49,717 bases of DNA from Candidatus Latescibacterota bacterium (GCA_007136405.1 SLHA01000025.1:1-49717), one strand, 5' to 3'. Shown: positions 24,511 through 33,068, numbered from the stretch's first letter. Notes: a model not told the origin generated them from the letters alone. Translations and numbers: made by a program.

Positions 24511-27500
24511 TCAGAAGCTCCTTCCCAAGCTGAAGTGGAATCGGTAACCCGAGTAGTTGCCGCGGAGGTCCGTCTGCCGGGCCCACTCGAAATTCAGCGG
24601 AAGCAGGAAATAGACCAGAGTCCCGAAGCCGAAGCTGGCACGCAGTCGTTCAGTCCCGCCCGGGTCCGGTGCCGCATGCGGATCATGGAACGGCCATAAT
24701 TCGAGGTCGTCACCCTCGTTCCAGGCGGCACCCAGGTCGAAGAACATACTGCCATGCACCGCTGGAATGGAGAATGTCGTGGGCCATCCGAAGACGATCC
24801 GGCGCACGAAAGGTACCCTGATCTCGGCATTCAACAACAGGACGCGGCTGCCGGACAACTCCGAGTAGTCGTACCCCCTGAGGGGTCCCACGTTAAGATC
24901 GAAGCCGGAATAGAACGGCACCCACCATGCAGGCCCGCCAAGGTTGTACTGCAGAGCATCCCGGCCCAGCGATCCCACGGCATTGCCCCGTAGTCCCAGC
25001 ACGGACCAGCGCCCCAGCCTGATGTAGTTGCGGTAGTCCAGTTGCAGATGGGTGAAAGACCGGTGGTCCTCCGAAAAATCCAGTGTATGTCCCGCGGCAA
25101 CGTAGTAACTCCGCCCCTTGGTGGGCCCCAGCAGACCATAGGAGACCGAGTCGTGCACATAGGCCGTTTTGAGGAGATGGGTGGTATTACTGGGTCCATC
25201 CTGATGGGCAGGCCAAACCAGCGATTCCTTTTCGTCGACGTAGGTGTAATTCAACTCGACACGCCGGTATAGGTTCAAAGGGTAACTGACGTTGCCGATA
25301 AACCCCGTCTGCCGGGTCCGGGTCAGGCCACTGATGTATCCTCCACTGGTCTTTACCCACTGATTGTAATACTGACTCCAGTTGAACACCGCCGCCTGAA
25401 AATTGGGCCGCATGCCGAAGTAGTCATAAGACAGGGCAAAGTTGAAGTCACTGTCGATGTCCTGAGAAGCCACATAGTCTGTGGCCAGTCCGAGCGAGTG
25501 GTTTCCCAGCAGGTCGCTCATACTTAGTTGGGCAATGGAAGACAGAAATCCATCATAATAGCCCATTTGCACAGCGATTCCGTCGAATTCCAGTTTGGGC
25601 GTGTATGGCCGCCGTGGCAGTGACGAGACCGGAACTTCGAGCGAACCCTCATCCTTATCTGCGCTGCCCGAAGACGTATTTCCCACCCGAAAAGCTCCGG
25701 ATGCCTGGCGTGCACCCTCGGCCGAATCGTAATCCTGAGCCGAAACGCCAGCCAGAAGCACAGCGCGCCCCGAACCAAGCCCCCTTTGCTCCCGGATCGC
25801 CGTGTCCTGTGAAACCTCCCCAGCAGCAACGGACGGTTCTACAGCAACCTCACCTTCCGGTCTTGAGACAGACGCCATCTGCTCTCTGGACTCACCGACC
25901 CGTGCCGCCAGTTCGGCATCGATGCGGCGAATCCCGAGCCAGTCCGGCATATCCATCACGTATAGTTCCGAACGCCCGCGATGGTAGGTACTGAGCAATA
26001 TCTTTCTGCCATCCGGCGACAGAGACGGGTTCATGACGCCGTTCAACGTCCGGGTGAGGCGGAATTCCTCGTTCTTGCCCAGATGGTACACGAAGAGGTC
26101 ATTGATCGATTCACGCGTGGACACGAAGAGAATCTTGTCGCCTTCAGGAAGCCACTGCGGCCACATGTCGTCATACGGACTGGCAATGGCCGTCCGGGTT
26201 TGGCCCGTGTTCACGTCAAAGATGCGAATGTCCATACTGCCGCCACGCTTGCTGCTGAACGCAAGTTGACGGCCGTCGGGAGACCAGGCAGGGTAATCAT
26301 CCCGTTGCGGTGAACCGGTGACCTGACGAACCTTCTCGGTTTCCGTATCCAGAATGTAGATATCACTCTGGCCATATCCGGTCCCCACCAACGCCAGGTG
26401 CCGGCTGTCCGGCGCCCAGGCCAGAGATTCGATCATATCGATGCCTCTGAGCTGCATGGCCCGGCTCACCTTCTTATCATACAAGTCCCATAGCAGAATT
26501 CTATCGCGGGGACCGTCTTTGGCGACGAAGGCTAGCGTCCTACCGTCAGGGGCCCAATCCAGGCTACCACTGGTGAACGTCAGGTTGTCGTACTGGCGTA
26601 CCCGCATGCCCCGGGTCACCCGCTCGATTAGCGAGCCGTCGGTGAGGCGTATGATGTCCACATGCCGCTCCACGCCGTCAGTGGACAGTACGGCCAGCAT
26701 GTCACCGCTCAAGGACCAGCGGCCATTCATATACATACGGTATTCGTCCCGGTTCCTGACCACCTTGCGCCCCAGCTCGTCCAGGTAATCACGATGCTCC
26801 AGCATCGGCCAGTACTGCTTCCGCAGCTGCGCCGACCAGCGCTGGTCCAGCGTATGCATGTCCATGCCTATGAGGCGATCCAGCAATTTGTCCGTATCGC
26901 TCTGGACATCCCACAGACGCAGCATGCGGCTGATCTTCTCCGGACCATGATGCTCGGCGATATATTTCATCAAGCTGTGGCTCTGCTTGTACATCAGAAA
27001 GGTATTGCCGTATCCCCAGGCAGCGTCCATATGCTCAAGCGGAATCAGTTCGCCGCTGAGGACGGCGTCACGCAGAACCATTTCGTCAACCGTGGAGAAT
27101 CCCTGCGTGGCATACTCCGCCTGTCCCTCCATGATCCAGGTCGGCGGTGAACGAAGAGGATTGGACAGTCTTTTCAGCGGCCCCCGATACACGATGTCGA
27201 ACTGGAAGATGTGGGTCAGTTCGTGTGTGAGAACCCGTTCGAACTCGTCCAGGTCGCCACCGAAGGGGGTGACGACGCGATAACGCAGCGGTTCCGCGAA
27301 CCCGGCAACACCTGGCGGCAGTAGTGCCCGGATGATGTTGGTTTGCTCGAAGTCATAGTGCGACTGGTAGATGACTATGGGCGGCTTGTGGGAGAGTTCG
27401 TGTCGCAGCATGTCACTGATATGGTCGTAGGCTCGTTCCAGTGCTTCAACCGCCCTTTCGGCCAGGTCCTCGAAAGCCGGTTCGTACAGCAACTTGACGT

Positions 27501-27693
27501 TGGGGCTCTCGATGATGTGCCAGTCGAAGTCCTTGTACCGAACCTTGTTCCTGCCGAAACCCTGCTGCAATTGCATGCTCAGGATGTCCTGGGACTGGAC
27601 CGGTTCGAAAGCACCCGAAACCGCAAGCATGATCAACAGGCCCGGAAACACTCCGACTCTGCTCCTGCTTAGCATCAAGAAAAGACTATTCAC
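24511..27693 (-). CDS. Exported metallopeptidase, TolB-like propeller and BamA-type barrel fusion
   Basis: This 1060-residue protein starts with a signal peptide and contains, in order, a peptidase-MA-like domain with zinc motif HELTH (residues 157-161) and a downstream glutamate in WIMEGQAEY; a six-bladed PD40/TolB-type propeller at about 330-600 (repeats such as SPDGRQLAFSSKRGG and WAPDGRTLAFVAK); a low-complexity linker; and a C-terminal D15/BamA-type barrel at about 690-1060. The barrel has LRGYDYSELSGSRVLLLNAE and ends in a terminal Phe (SLGRSF). Such a protein would sit in the outer membrane with its protease and propeller periplasmic or exposed. Role is unknown; surface-protein processing or assembly is possible. 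It starts at GTG 27693, two bases after the TPR lipoprotein stop, behind GAGG. Confidence 0.88.
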   Translation of the reverse strand: MNSLFLMLSRSRVGVFPGLLIMLAVSGAFEPVQSQDILSMQLQQGFGRNKVRYKDFDWHIIESPNVKLLYEPAFEDLAERAVEALERAYDHISDMLRHELSHKPPIVIYQSHYDFEQTNIIRALLPPGVAGFAEPLRYRVVTPFGGDLDEFERVLTHELTHIFQFDIVYRGPLKRLSNPLRSPPTWIMEGQAEYATQGFSTVDEMVLRDAVLSGELIPLEHMDAAWGYGNTFLMYKQSHSLMKYIAEHHGPEKISRMLRLWDVQSDTDKLLDRLIGMDMHTLDQRWSAQLRKQYWPMLEHRDYLDELGRKVVRNRDEYRMYMNGRWSLSGDMLAVLSTDGVERHVDIIRLTDGSLIERVTRGMRVRQYDNLTFTSGSLDWAPDGRTLAFVAKDGPRDRILLWDLYDKKVSRAMQLRGIDMIESLAWAPDSRHLALVGTGYGQSDIYILDTETEKVRQVTGSPQRDDYPAWSPDGRQLAFSSKRGGSMDIRIFDVNTGQTRTAIASPYDDMWPQWLPEGDKILFVSTRESINDLFVYHLGKNEEFRLTRTLNGVMNPSLSPDGRKILLSTYHRGRSELYVMDMPDWLGIRRIDAELAARVGESREQMASVSRPEGEVAVEPSVAAGEVSQDTAIREQRGLGSGRAVLLAGVSAQDYDSAEGARQASGAFRVGNTSSGSADKDEGSLEVPVSSLPRRPYTPKLEFDGIAVQMGYYDGFLSSIAQLSMSDLLGNHSLGLATDYVASQDIDSDFNFALSYDYFGMRPNFQAAVFNWSQYYNQWVKTSGGYISGLTRTRQTGFIGNVSYPLNLYRRVELNYTYVDEKESLVWPAHQDGPSNTTHLLKTAYVHDSVSYGLLGPTKGRSYYVAAGHTLDFSEDHRSFTHLQLDYRNYIRLGRWSVLGLRGNAVGSLGRDALQYNLGGPAWWVPFYSGFDLNVGPLRGYDYSELSGSRVLLLNAEIRVPFVRRIVFGWPTTFSIPAVHGSMFFDLGAAWNEGDDLELWPFHDPHAAPDPGGTERLRASFGFGTLVYFLLPLNFEWARQTDLRGNYSGYRFHFSLGRSF

Positions 27694-27695
27694 GG

Positions 27696-28313
27696 TTACC
27701 TCGTATTGGGTACAGGCTGGGTGCGGCGCGGTTCCGGGTGTTCGATCAGCGGTTCCACCTTATCAGGAACCGCATGGGTGTCCACAGCGGCCTGCTGATG
27801 GTGTTCCAGTCTGTTCAGGTTCTGCCGGTACGGATCCCCGTCCGCAGCCAGTGCTATGGCCCGAAGGTAGAGTTCCATGGCCTTCTGGATGTTACCATAG
27901 TATTCGTTGACGATAGCCAGATTGTTGTGCAAACTGGCGGCAAGGCTGTCCTGCATCAGCGCCCGTTCCAGATGGGAGCGGGCTTCTGCCCACATTCCCT
28001 GTTCTATACACCATAGCGCATAGGCGTTTACCCTGCGCACCCGTTCCCGTGCCTCTTTCGATGGCGGTTCACGCAAATCCTGTTGGATATCGAAATCGGA
28101 TGGGGTGGCGTTTGTAGCGGCCTCCGGCGGAAGAGAGCTCGGATGATCAAGGGCAGAACGCTGGCCGGTGGGCACCTCCGCGGATATGGTGTCCCGCACA
28201 CTGGGTTCCCAGTCTCCCGGGGTGCCGGGCTGCGGCCGACGCACCATATCGAAACACCCGGCCAGTCCCACCACACAGGCAAAACCGGCAAACCCGGTCA
28301 GCCAGTTTTTCAC
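27696..28313 (-). CDS. TPR-containing lipoprotein, first gene of the envelope operon
   Basis: About 205 residues. The lipobox is VVGLAGC. A proline-rich region is followed by two to three tetratricopeptide-type helix pairs (residues 100-180; EARSHLERALMQDSL, SLHNNLAIVNEYYG, IQKAMELYLRAIAL). TPR proteins act as protein-protein scaffolds, so this may hold the downstream barrel-protease in a complex at the outer membrane. I prefer GTG 28313, which sits behind GGAGG and gives the start VKNWLTGFAGFACVVGLAGC; ATG 28325 is four residues longer. A good promoter lies about 110 bases upstream. Confidence 0.8.
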   Translation of the reverse strand: MKNWLTGFAGFACVVGLAGCFDMVRRPQPGTPGDWEPSVRDTISAEVPTGQRSALDHPSSLPPEAATNATPSDFDIQQDLREPPSKEARERVRRVNAYALWCIEQGMWAEARSHLERALMQDSLAASLHNNLAIVNEYYGNIQKAMELYLRAIALAADGDPYRQNLNRLEHHQQAAVDTHAVPDKVEPLIEHPEPRRTQPVPNTR

Positions 28314-28736
28314 ATCCGCCTCCATCTATGGCGTGGCTCTTTCCCGTCATGGTTGCGGAATGCTATGAGCAGACAGCGCTCGAACCGTGATACTCCATGA
28401 CAGTCGCAACGGATTGTATCCGTACTATAGTCTACTACGCTAAACCGTGCAAGATGAGTCCTTTGGTCTGCCAGCGGAACCGGCATACTGCGGCTTTGTT
28501 GGCGCATCAGCCTGGGTCTCCGTAAACAGGCAGGCAAACTGCCTCCTTCTACCGCATGGCCCTGCCGCATTGTCCGGGTTACGGTATCCGCTTCAGTCAT
28601 GGTCTCCGGTTAAACGTCGATGGGGAATGGAGGTTCCCGTCAACCCGCTACACGCCGAACCAGAAACCAGCGGGTACCCGGAGCACAAACCGCCGACAGC
28701 CGGGTCTATATAGCGTCCTGGGATAGCGCCAGCGGA
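28314..28736. other. Intergenic region before the envelope operon
   Basis: This 423-base gap lies between the end of the NlpC/P60 gene and the TPR lipoprotein gene, both leftward. It contains the promoter at 28424-28452. Two open frames on either strand (28310-28600 minus, 28447-28713 plus) show no protein-like composition and overlap that promoter, so they are not annotated. No terminator with a T tract was found after the NlpC gene. Confidence 0.5.
28424..28452 (-). promoter_or_regulatory. Sigma-70-type promoter for the TPR/protease/lipoprotein operon
   Basis: Read on the minus strand, TTGCAC (28452-28447) and TATAGT (28429-28424) are separated by exactly 17 bases, a good match to the TTGACA/TATAAT consensus. 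It lies about 110 bases before the GTG start of the TPR lipoprotein. Confidence 0.6.
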
Positions 28737-29276
28737 TCAGCGCGGCAACCGCCTGGCGCCGACATAGCGCGCAGAGAAATAAGCCGAGGAAAGCTGGGCA
28801 ATGGTGCCGCCCTGGGTCACGCTGGCATGGGCGAATCGTCCTGCACCGACGTATATACCTACATGCGACACCCCACTGACCGCATCGGTGTCCCTGAAAA
28901 AGAGCAGATCGCCCGCCTGCAGCTGAGCATGCGGCACGAAGCTGCCTACGGTGAACATCTGTTCGGACGTCCGCGGCAGTTCGATACCATATGTCTCTCG
29001 TACGATGGCACGTACCCAGGCCGAACAATCCATTCCCCGTCTGGTGGTCCCACCCCACTGGTACGGGACCCCCAGATACCGATCGACCACACGCAGAAGC
29101 CTGCGCTCATCAGCGCTGCGCCTCCGTATCAGCTCAGCCGTTACGGCTGACTGAGGAGCGCCAGTATAGCGCGGAACCGGTGTCAGGCGACTGCAGCCGA
29201 AAACCAGCATAAACGAGAGGGCGACCGGCAACAGAGCGCATGGCTGTGGCTGCCACACCCCGCCATTGCTGGGCAT
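28737..29276 (-). CDS. NlpC/P60 family cell-wall hydrolase lipoprotein
   Basis: The 179-residue protein has a lipoprotein signal ending FMLVFGC and a C-terminal NlpC/P60 domain with catalytic cysteine in RGMDCSAWV, histidine in SHVGIYVG, and the third polar residue expected near GRFAHASVTQGG. YLGVPYQWGG is the usual entry to the fold. These enzymes cut D-glutamyl-meso-diaminopimelate links in peptidoglycan, here from the outer-membrane side of the periplasm, like E. coli Spr/NlpC. The start at 29276 is preferred from signal-peptide length; the frame is open to 29315. Confidence 0.93.
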   Translation of the reverse strand: MPSNGGVWQPQPCALLPVALSFMLVFGCSRLTPVPRYTGAPQSAVTAELIRRRSADERRLLRVVDRYLGVPYQWGGTTRRGMDCSAWVRAIVRETYGIELPRTSEQMFTVGSFVPHAQLQAGDLLFFRDTDAVSGVSHVGIYVGAGRFAHASVTQGGTIAQLSSAYFSARYVGARRLPR

Positions 29277-29389
29277 CAAATACCTGGAGTGTTCCGCCAC
29301 TGTAACCTTTGACACGCTGGTTGCAGGGGAAACCGGCTGAAGCTACGTGGGAAGCGGGCGTACGGACCCGAAAAACGCAGGACGTGCCT

Positions 29390-29418
29390 AACTTAACGGT
29401 TTGCACGTACTATTGCAA
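29390..29418 (-). promoter_or_regulatory. Candidate promoter of the NlpC/P60 gene
   Basis: On the minus strand TTGCAA (29418-29413) and TAAGTT (29395-29390) are spaced by 17 bases. The -10 is poor. The -35 is embedded in an inverted repeat TTGCA-N8-TGCAA, which may be a regulator site. Confidence 0.3.
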
Positions 29419-29609
29419 GATCATCACAGGATGCCAGGTGTGGGTTCGTGCGGGGGCATTCCCACCGCCCCTTCTCCGCGGCTGCGGCGCGGCACGACCG
29501 CCTTCCATAGGAACGACCGCCTTCCATCGTAATTGAGTGGCAGCCCAGGGTATCGTCTTTCGGCGCCATGGCAGCCGGTTCGCCGACGGCGTCCGACCGG
29601 AAAAGAACA

Positions 29610-29646
29610 GGGAGAGGGGCACGTGGCAGCGCCGCGTGCCCCTCCC
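29610..29646 (-). terminator. Intrinsic terminator of the ompA-type gene
   Basis: AGGGGCACG at 29615-29623 pairs perfectly with CGTGCCCCT at 29635-29643, with further pairs outside, around an 11-base loop. On the minus strand the hairpin is followed by GTTCTTTTCC, a moderate T tract. It lies about 35 bases after the stop codon of the ompA-type gene. Confidence 0.7.
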
Positions 29647-29678
29647 GATACGCACGATGTGCAGCTTATGTCAGGTTC

Positions 29679-30821
29679 CTACTGAACCGGTACCAGCTCG
29701 ACGCGGCGGTTCTGCCTGCGGCCTTCCTCCGTCTCGTTGCTGGCCACGGGCTTCCTGGAACCGTACGCTTCCACGCGCAGACGCCAGGGGTCCACGCCCC
29801 GATCCACCAGGTAATCCTTGACAGCGTAAGCACGCTGCCAGGACAACGAAACATTGTCCACTTCATAGCCGACGGAATCCGTGTGACCGTGGATGTCGAC
29901 CAGGACGTCGGTGTCCTGCATCAGGAAACCGGCCACGGCATCAAGCTCCCTGCGTTCCGCTGCCGCCAGGGCACTGGATGCAGTCTGGAAGGTGATGACC
30001 GGGAAGATGTAGTCCACATACCGAGCTGGAGGAGGATCCGCGATCTGCAGCACATCGACCGGCGGGTCAACAGGGCGTACCGGCGGCGGTTCCGGAATGA
30101 CCGGCGGTACTCTTACGACGGGCGGAATTACGGGCGGCCTGGCCGTGCCCAGCGCGATATCATAAGTCAGTCCGAAGGACATCTGCATGAAGTGGTCGTT
30201 GGAAGCCTCACCGGCGCGATCCCAGTGCTCGTCGATCTTGTCGCTCCAGGTAAACGTATATTCGACGTTGCCTTCCAACCCGATCCTGTTGCCGAGTTCG
30301 TACCGGACTCCGACTCCGATGGGAACACCCAGCGTGGAGCCAATGCCGCTGAAGGTTCCGCGCCGCGGGGTAGTGTGTTCCTTCTCGACGTTGAAGTAGG
30401 TATAGCCGGCCCCGCTGTACACATACGGAACCCAGGTATCGAACAGTAGCGGCGCATACAGCAGACGCCCCTGTATGTAACTGAGATGGGTGTAGTAGTC
30501 CTTGGTGGCGTCTGGATCTCTGCGCCACACATTGGTGGCCTCATTTAACTCCCAGAGGACATCCGTGGTTGTATACCTGCCGTAGCCTCCCCCCACTTCC
30601 ACCTGCAAGCGTTCCATCAACCAGTACCGCAGGAAACCGGAACCCTGCAGCGACAGCACGCCATCCAGATCGCTGTCAGGCAACATGGCGCCACTGCGAA
30701 CACCTGCAGTCAGCCCTCCGGTCTCCTGGAAGTTGGTACGGGCTTGGGCAGGGACGGCCAGCAGGACCAGACTCAGAAGCCCGGCCCCAATCAACCCCAC
30801 ATCTTTGTTTGCTAGCTTCAT
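29679..30821 (-). CDS. OmpA-family outer-membrane protein
   Basis: The 380-residue protein has a signal peptide (core IGAGLLSLVLLAVPAQA), an N-terminal eight-strand-type barrel (about 30-215), a proline-rich linker with repeated PPV/PPP runs (about 215-250) and a C-terminal OmpA domain that binds peptidoglycan. The OmpA domain shows VDIHGHTDSVG, the helix VSLSWQRAYAVKDYLVDRGV and YGSRKPVASNETEEGRRQNR, with the aspartate and arginine used to hold diaminopimelate. It therefore tethers outer membrane to cell wall. AGGAGG nine bases before the ATG is a strong translation signal, consistent with an abundant protein, and a clear terminator follows. Confidence 0.93.
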   Translation of the reverse strand: MKLANKDVGLIGAGLLSLVLLAVPAQARTNFQETGGLTAGVRSGAMLPDSDLDGVLSLQGSGFLRYWLMERLQVEVGGGYGRYTTTDVLWELNEATNVWRRDPDATKDYYTHLSYIQGRLLYAPLLFDTWVPYVYSGAGYTYFNVEKEHTTPRRGTFSGIGSTLGVPIGVGVRYELGNRIGLEGNVEYTFTWSDKIDEHWDRAGEASNDHFMQMSFGLTYDIALGTARPPVIPPVVRVPPVIPEPPPVRPVDPPVDVLQIADPPPARYVDYIFPVITFQTASSALAAAERRELDAVAGFLMQDTDVLVDIHGHTDSVGYEVDNVSLSWQRAYAVKDYLVDRGVDPWRLRVEAYGSRKPVASNETEEGRRQNRRVELVPVQ

Positions 30822-31225
30822 AATGCGTTTCCCTCCTGAGGGTGTCCTGTCAGCTCCAGCTGACGCTGCGCACTCCTGGCCGGTCTACTTCCGTCCACCT
30901 GAAGTATGAAAGGTAATTTCGCCAATCGATAAGAGCAAGCAATAAATGAGACACATAGCCCCTTTGACGATGGCCCGGGCAGAAAAAACAGGCCGCCATA
31001 CACCTTTTTCCATGGAGCATACGGATGTTTGGTTTCTAAGATAATCAAACCAGGCAATTTAACAACGGTTGACCAGCATGCTGCAGGGAAACCCAGGGTC
31101 CCGGGAACAGTCCGGTGCCTCCCTTGCCGAATGCTCTGCAGCCGTTATAATTCTCCTCGTCAGCACGGTTGCTGCATGGACCGGACGCCCGAACTCATAT
31201 CGATCACCAGGAAAGGGCCGTTACA
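30822..31225. other. Divergent region between the ompA-type gene and purO
   Basis: This 404-base region carries the leaders of two divergent genes. Toward purO it has the promoter at 31124-31151. Toward the ompA-type gene only a weak candidate is visible on the minus strand (TTGC 30938-30935, 19 bases, TACCTTTC 30915-30908), which resembles the Bacteroidota TTTG/TAnnTTTG pattern loosely. The middle part (30890-31075) is AT-richer than the rest. No RNA gene was recognised. Confidence 0.4.
31124..31151 (+). promoter_or_regulatory. Promoter of the IMP cyclohydrolase gene
   Basis: TTGCCG at 31124-31129 and a perfect TATAAT at 31146-31151 are separated by 16 bases, about 75 bases before the ATG at 31226. 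Confidence 0.55.
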
Positions 31226-31954
31226 ATGATGCAGGAGATCGCCATGGCCAACCTCAGGGAACGGTTGGCCGACAACCCCTATCCGGGGCGCGGAATCGTG
31301 CTGGGGCGGAGCGACCGCGGCCACTGGGTACAGGTGTACTGGATCATGGGGCGCAGCGTCAACAGCCGTAACCGGGTCTTTGTACGCGACCAGGACATCG
31401 TGCGCACGCAGGCTGCGGACCCGTCCAAAGTGGAAGATCCGTCGCTGATCATATACAACGCCATGCGGCGGTTGGGCCCGCTGTGCCTGGTCACCAACGG
31501 GGCGCAGACGGACGGTCTGTATGACGGTATGGCCCAGGGCCTGACGTTTACCGAGGCCCTGGCAAAGTGGCAGCACGAGCCGGATGCACCCAACTTCACG
31601 CCCCGCATCTCCGGTGCTCTGGATCTGTCCAGCGGAGAGGTCTGGCTATCCCTGATCAAAGCCAGTCCGTTCACTCCGTCGGCATGCGAACACCACTTCT
31701 ACCGGTATACCCACATGGACCCCGGCACAGGATACACGGTAACCACGTACAGCGGCGATGGCAACCCATTACCGTCTTTTAGCGGCCCACCGTACCTGAC
31801 GCCGCTACGGGGCGACGCCGGCACCATCGCGGCGACTTTCTGGGACGCATTGAACGCTGAAAACCGCATATCGCTGGCGGTCCGGGAGGTCGATCCGGAT
31901 ACCACCGAAGACCGGACTGAACTGATCAACCAATACCAGGCGCTATCCCGGTAA
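31226..31954 (+). CDS. purO: IMP cyclohydrolase, PurO type
   Basis: The 242-residue protein matches the archaeal-type IMP cyclohydrolase family: NPYPGRGIVLGRS near the N-terminus and AYWIMGRSxNSRNRVF-like VYWIMGRSVNSRNRVFV, then DPSLIIYNAMR and an NGAQTDG block. PurO closes the purine ring of FAICAR to give IMP, the last step of purine synthesis, whereas most bacteria use the bifunctional PurH. It is uncertain whether bacterial members of this family all do the same reaction. ATG 31226 follows a GGAAAGG site; the longer frame to 31169 runs into the leader. The gene stands alone between divergent and convergent neighbours. Confidence 0.8.
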   Translation: MMQEIAMANLRERLADNPYPGRGIVLGRSDRGHWVQVYWIMGRSVNSRNRVFVRDQDIVRTQAADPSKVEDPSLIIYNAMRRLGPLCLVTNGAQTDGLYDGMAQGLTFTEALAKWQHEPDAPNFTPRISGALDLSSGEVWLSLIKASPFTPSACEHHFYRYTHMDPGTGYTVTTYSGDGNPLPSFSGPPYLTPLRGDAGTIAATFWDALNAENRISLAVREVDPDTTEDRTELINQYQALSR

Positions 31955-32011
31955 GACACACCCGCTTTATCTTCCTGGAAACGACGCCGCTGCGTTTCTA
32001 CTAGATGCGGG

Positions 32012-32026
32012 CCGGCCAACGGCCGG
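32012..32026. other. GC-rich palindrome CCGGCC-AAC-GGCCGG in a convergent gap
   Basis: A 6-bp perfect inverted repeat with a 3-base centre lies between the ends of purO and the heme A synthase-like gene, followed by a run of G. The same 15 bases occur in the gltX leader at 46982-46996. It may serve as a bidirectional terminator hairpin or a protein site. Confidence 0.4.
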
Positions 32027-32048
32027 GGGGGGATGCGTGACACGGCCG

Positions 32049-33068
32049 TCAAGCGCGGAATGCTCTGTGGCAGCTCAGCAGACCGGTAGCCAGTATGATC
32101 ATGGCTGTCAGCAGATGGACGGAGGACAGCCAGGCAGGAACGTCCAGGGTCACCAGGGCGATCCCCAACGCGATCTGGGCCAGGATAAGGTACGCTGACG
32201 CCGTGGCCGTAGCACCCAGGCAGCCGGGCACCAGCTCCATTCTGCTGCGCCGAACTTGAACCCAAGCGGCCAGCAGGACCACAAATCCTGACCAGCGGTG
32301 CTGGAAATGCACCATCAGCGGATTGGCAAGGGGGTTCCAGACCGAAGGATAGTAACTCCAGATACCTGGCGGAATCAACCGTCCAAGCATGAAAGGGAAC
32401 GAATCCGCGACACTGCCGGCACGCAGACTGGCCATCAGGTTCCCGCTTGTCATCTGGAGCGCGTGCAGGATCACGAACAGAACGCTGGCCCGGCGCAGCG
32501 ACGCTGAGGTTCTGGGCTGGATGGGATCCGGCTGCCCGTAGAAATATCCATAGGCCATCCACAGGCTGACCGCCAACAACCCAAGGGCTGAAACGAAGTG
32601 GAAGGCCGATCGTAGTTGGGCAGCATGGATGGGGGTCGTGACTCCGGTATTCGCCTTGAACCATAAGGACCCACTATGGAGTAAGACCAGAAAACCTGCA
32701 GCGGAGAACGCCGGCAGACGGTGCCGCAGAATGGCACCATTGCGGTAGAACAGCAGCAGCGGGCCGAAATAAACCAGGCACAAGCCGGCACCTACCATCT
32801 TGCGTGCCCGCCACAAGGCACAGTATCGACGCAAATCGCTCGGAGACAAGGCCGGAGCATCGCCCGCCGCGTGGCTCTGAGGGTCCGATTCCAAGGCATG
32901 TTGCCAGGCATCTCTGGACCACGGCGGCCAGATCCTGACGGCAGTGCACACCGGCCGCAGAAAGGGTTCCGCGGGCACCTGCCGTATCCAGCTTCCCAGA
33001 GCAGCCATGACCACGACGAGCATACCGACCACGAATAGCCACAGGGCTACGGCTGAATTCCTGTTCAT
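32049..33068 (-). CDS. ctaA: Heme A synthase (CtaA/COX15) homologue with altered heme-ligand histidines
   Basis: The 339-residue protein has about eight membrane spans in two homologous halves. The C-terminal half is a good match to CtaA/COX15: HALQMTSGNLMASLRAG, DSFPFMLGRLIPP, the ligand histidine in HFQHRWSG (His257) and the second in SSVHLL (His318). In the N-terminal half the expected WExxHR is WRARKM with no histidine, and the RLAxHL-type second ligand aligns to AAQL, with His157 nearby as the only alternative. CtaA converts heme O to heme A for aa3-type oxidases. Loss of N-terminal ligands may mean altered heme binding or another role. Start at 33068 is supported by GGAG upstream. Confidence 0.75.
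   Translation of the reverse strand: MNRNSAVALWLFVVGMLVVVMAALGSWIRQVPAEPFLRPVCTAVRIWPPWSRDAWQHALESDPQSHAAGDAPALSPSDLRRYCALWRARKMVGAGLCLVYFGPLLLFYRNGAILRHRLPAFSAAGFLVLLHSGSLWFKANTGVTTPIHAAQLRSAFHFVSALGLLAVSLWMAYGYFYGQPDPIQPRTSASLRRASVLFVILHALQMTSGNLMASLRAGSVADSFPFMLGRLIPPGIWSYYPSVWNPLANPLMVHFQHRWSGFVVLLAAWVQVRRSRMELVPGCLGATATASAYLILAQIALGIALVTLDVPAWLSSVHLLTAMIILATGLLSCHRAFRA

Larger units (their letters stand above)
29277..29678. other. Leader of the NlpC/P60 gene and end of the ompA-type transcript
   Basis: This 402-base gap holds, on the minus strand, the ompA-type terminator at 29610-29646 and a weak promoter at 29390-29418. A TTGCA-N8-TGCAA inverted repeat at 29401-29418 overlaps that promoter's -35. 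The leader between 29390 and 29277 is about 110 bases and GC-rich; no known riboswitch was recognised. Confidence 0.45.

Noticed and set aside
28310-28600. 96-codon minus-strand open frame before the TPR lipoprotein
   Set aside because: It overlaps the best promoter in the region and shows no protein-like pattern.
29295-29400. Cobalamin- or c-di-AMP-riboswitch-like strings (GCCACTGTAA, GGGGAAACC) on the plus strand
   Set aside because: The strand is opposite to the NlpC gene, the other conserved blocks are missing, and no plus-strand gene follows for about 1.8 kb.
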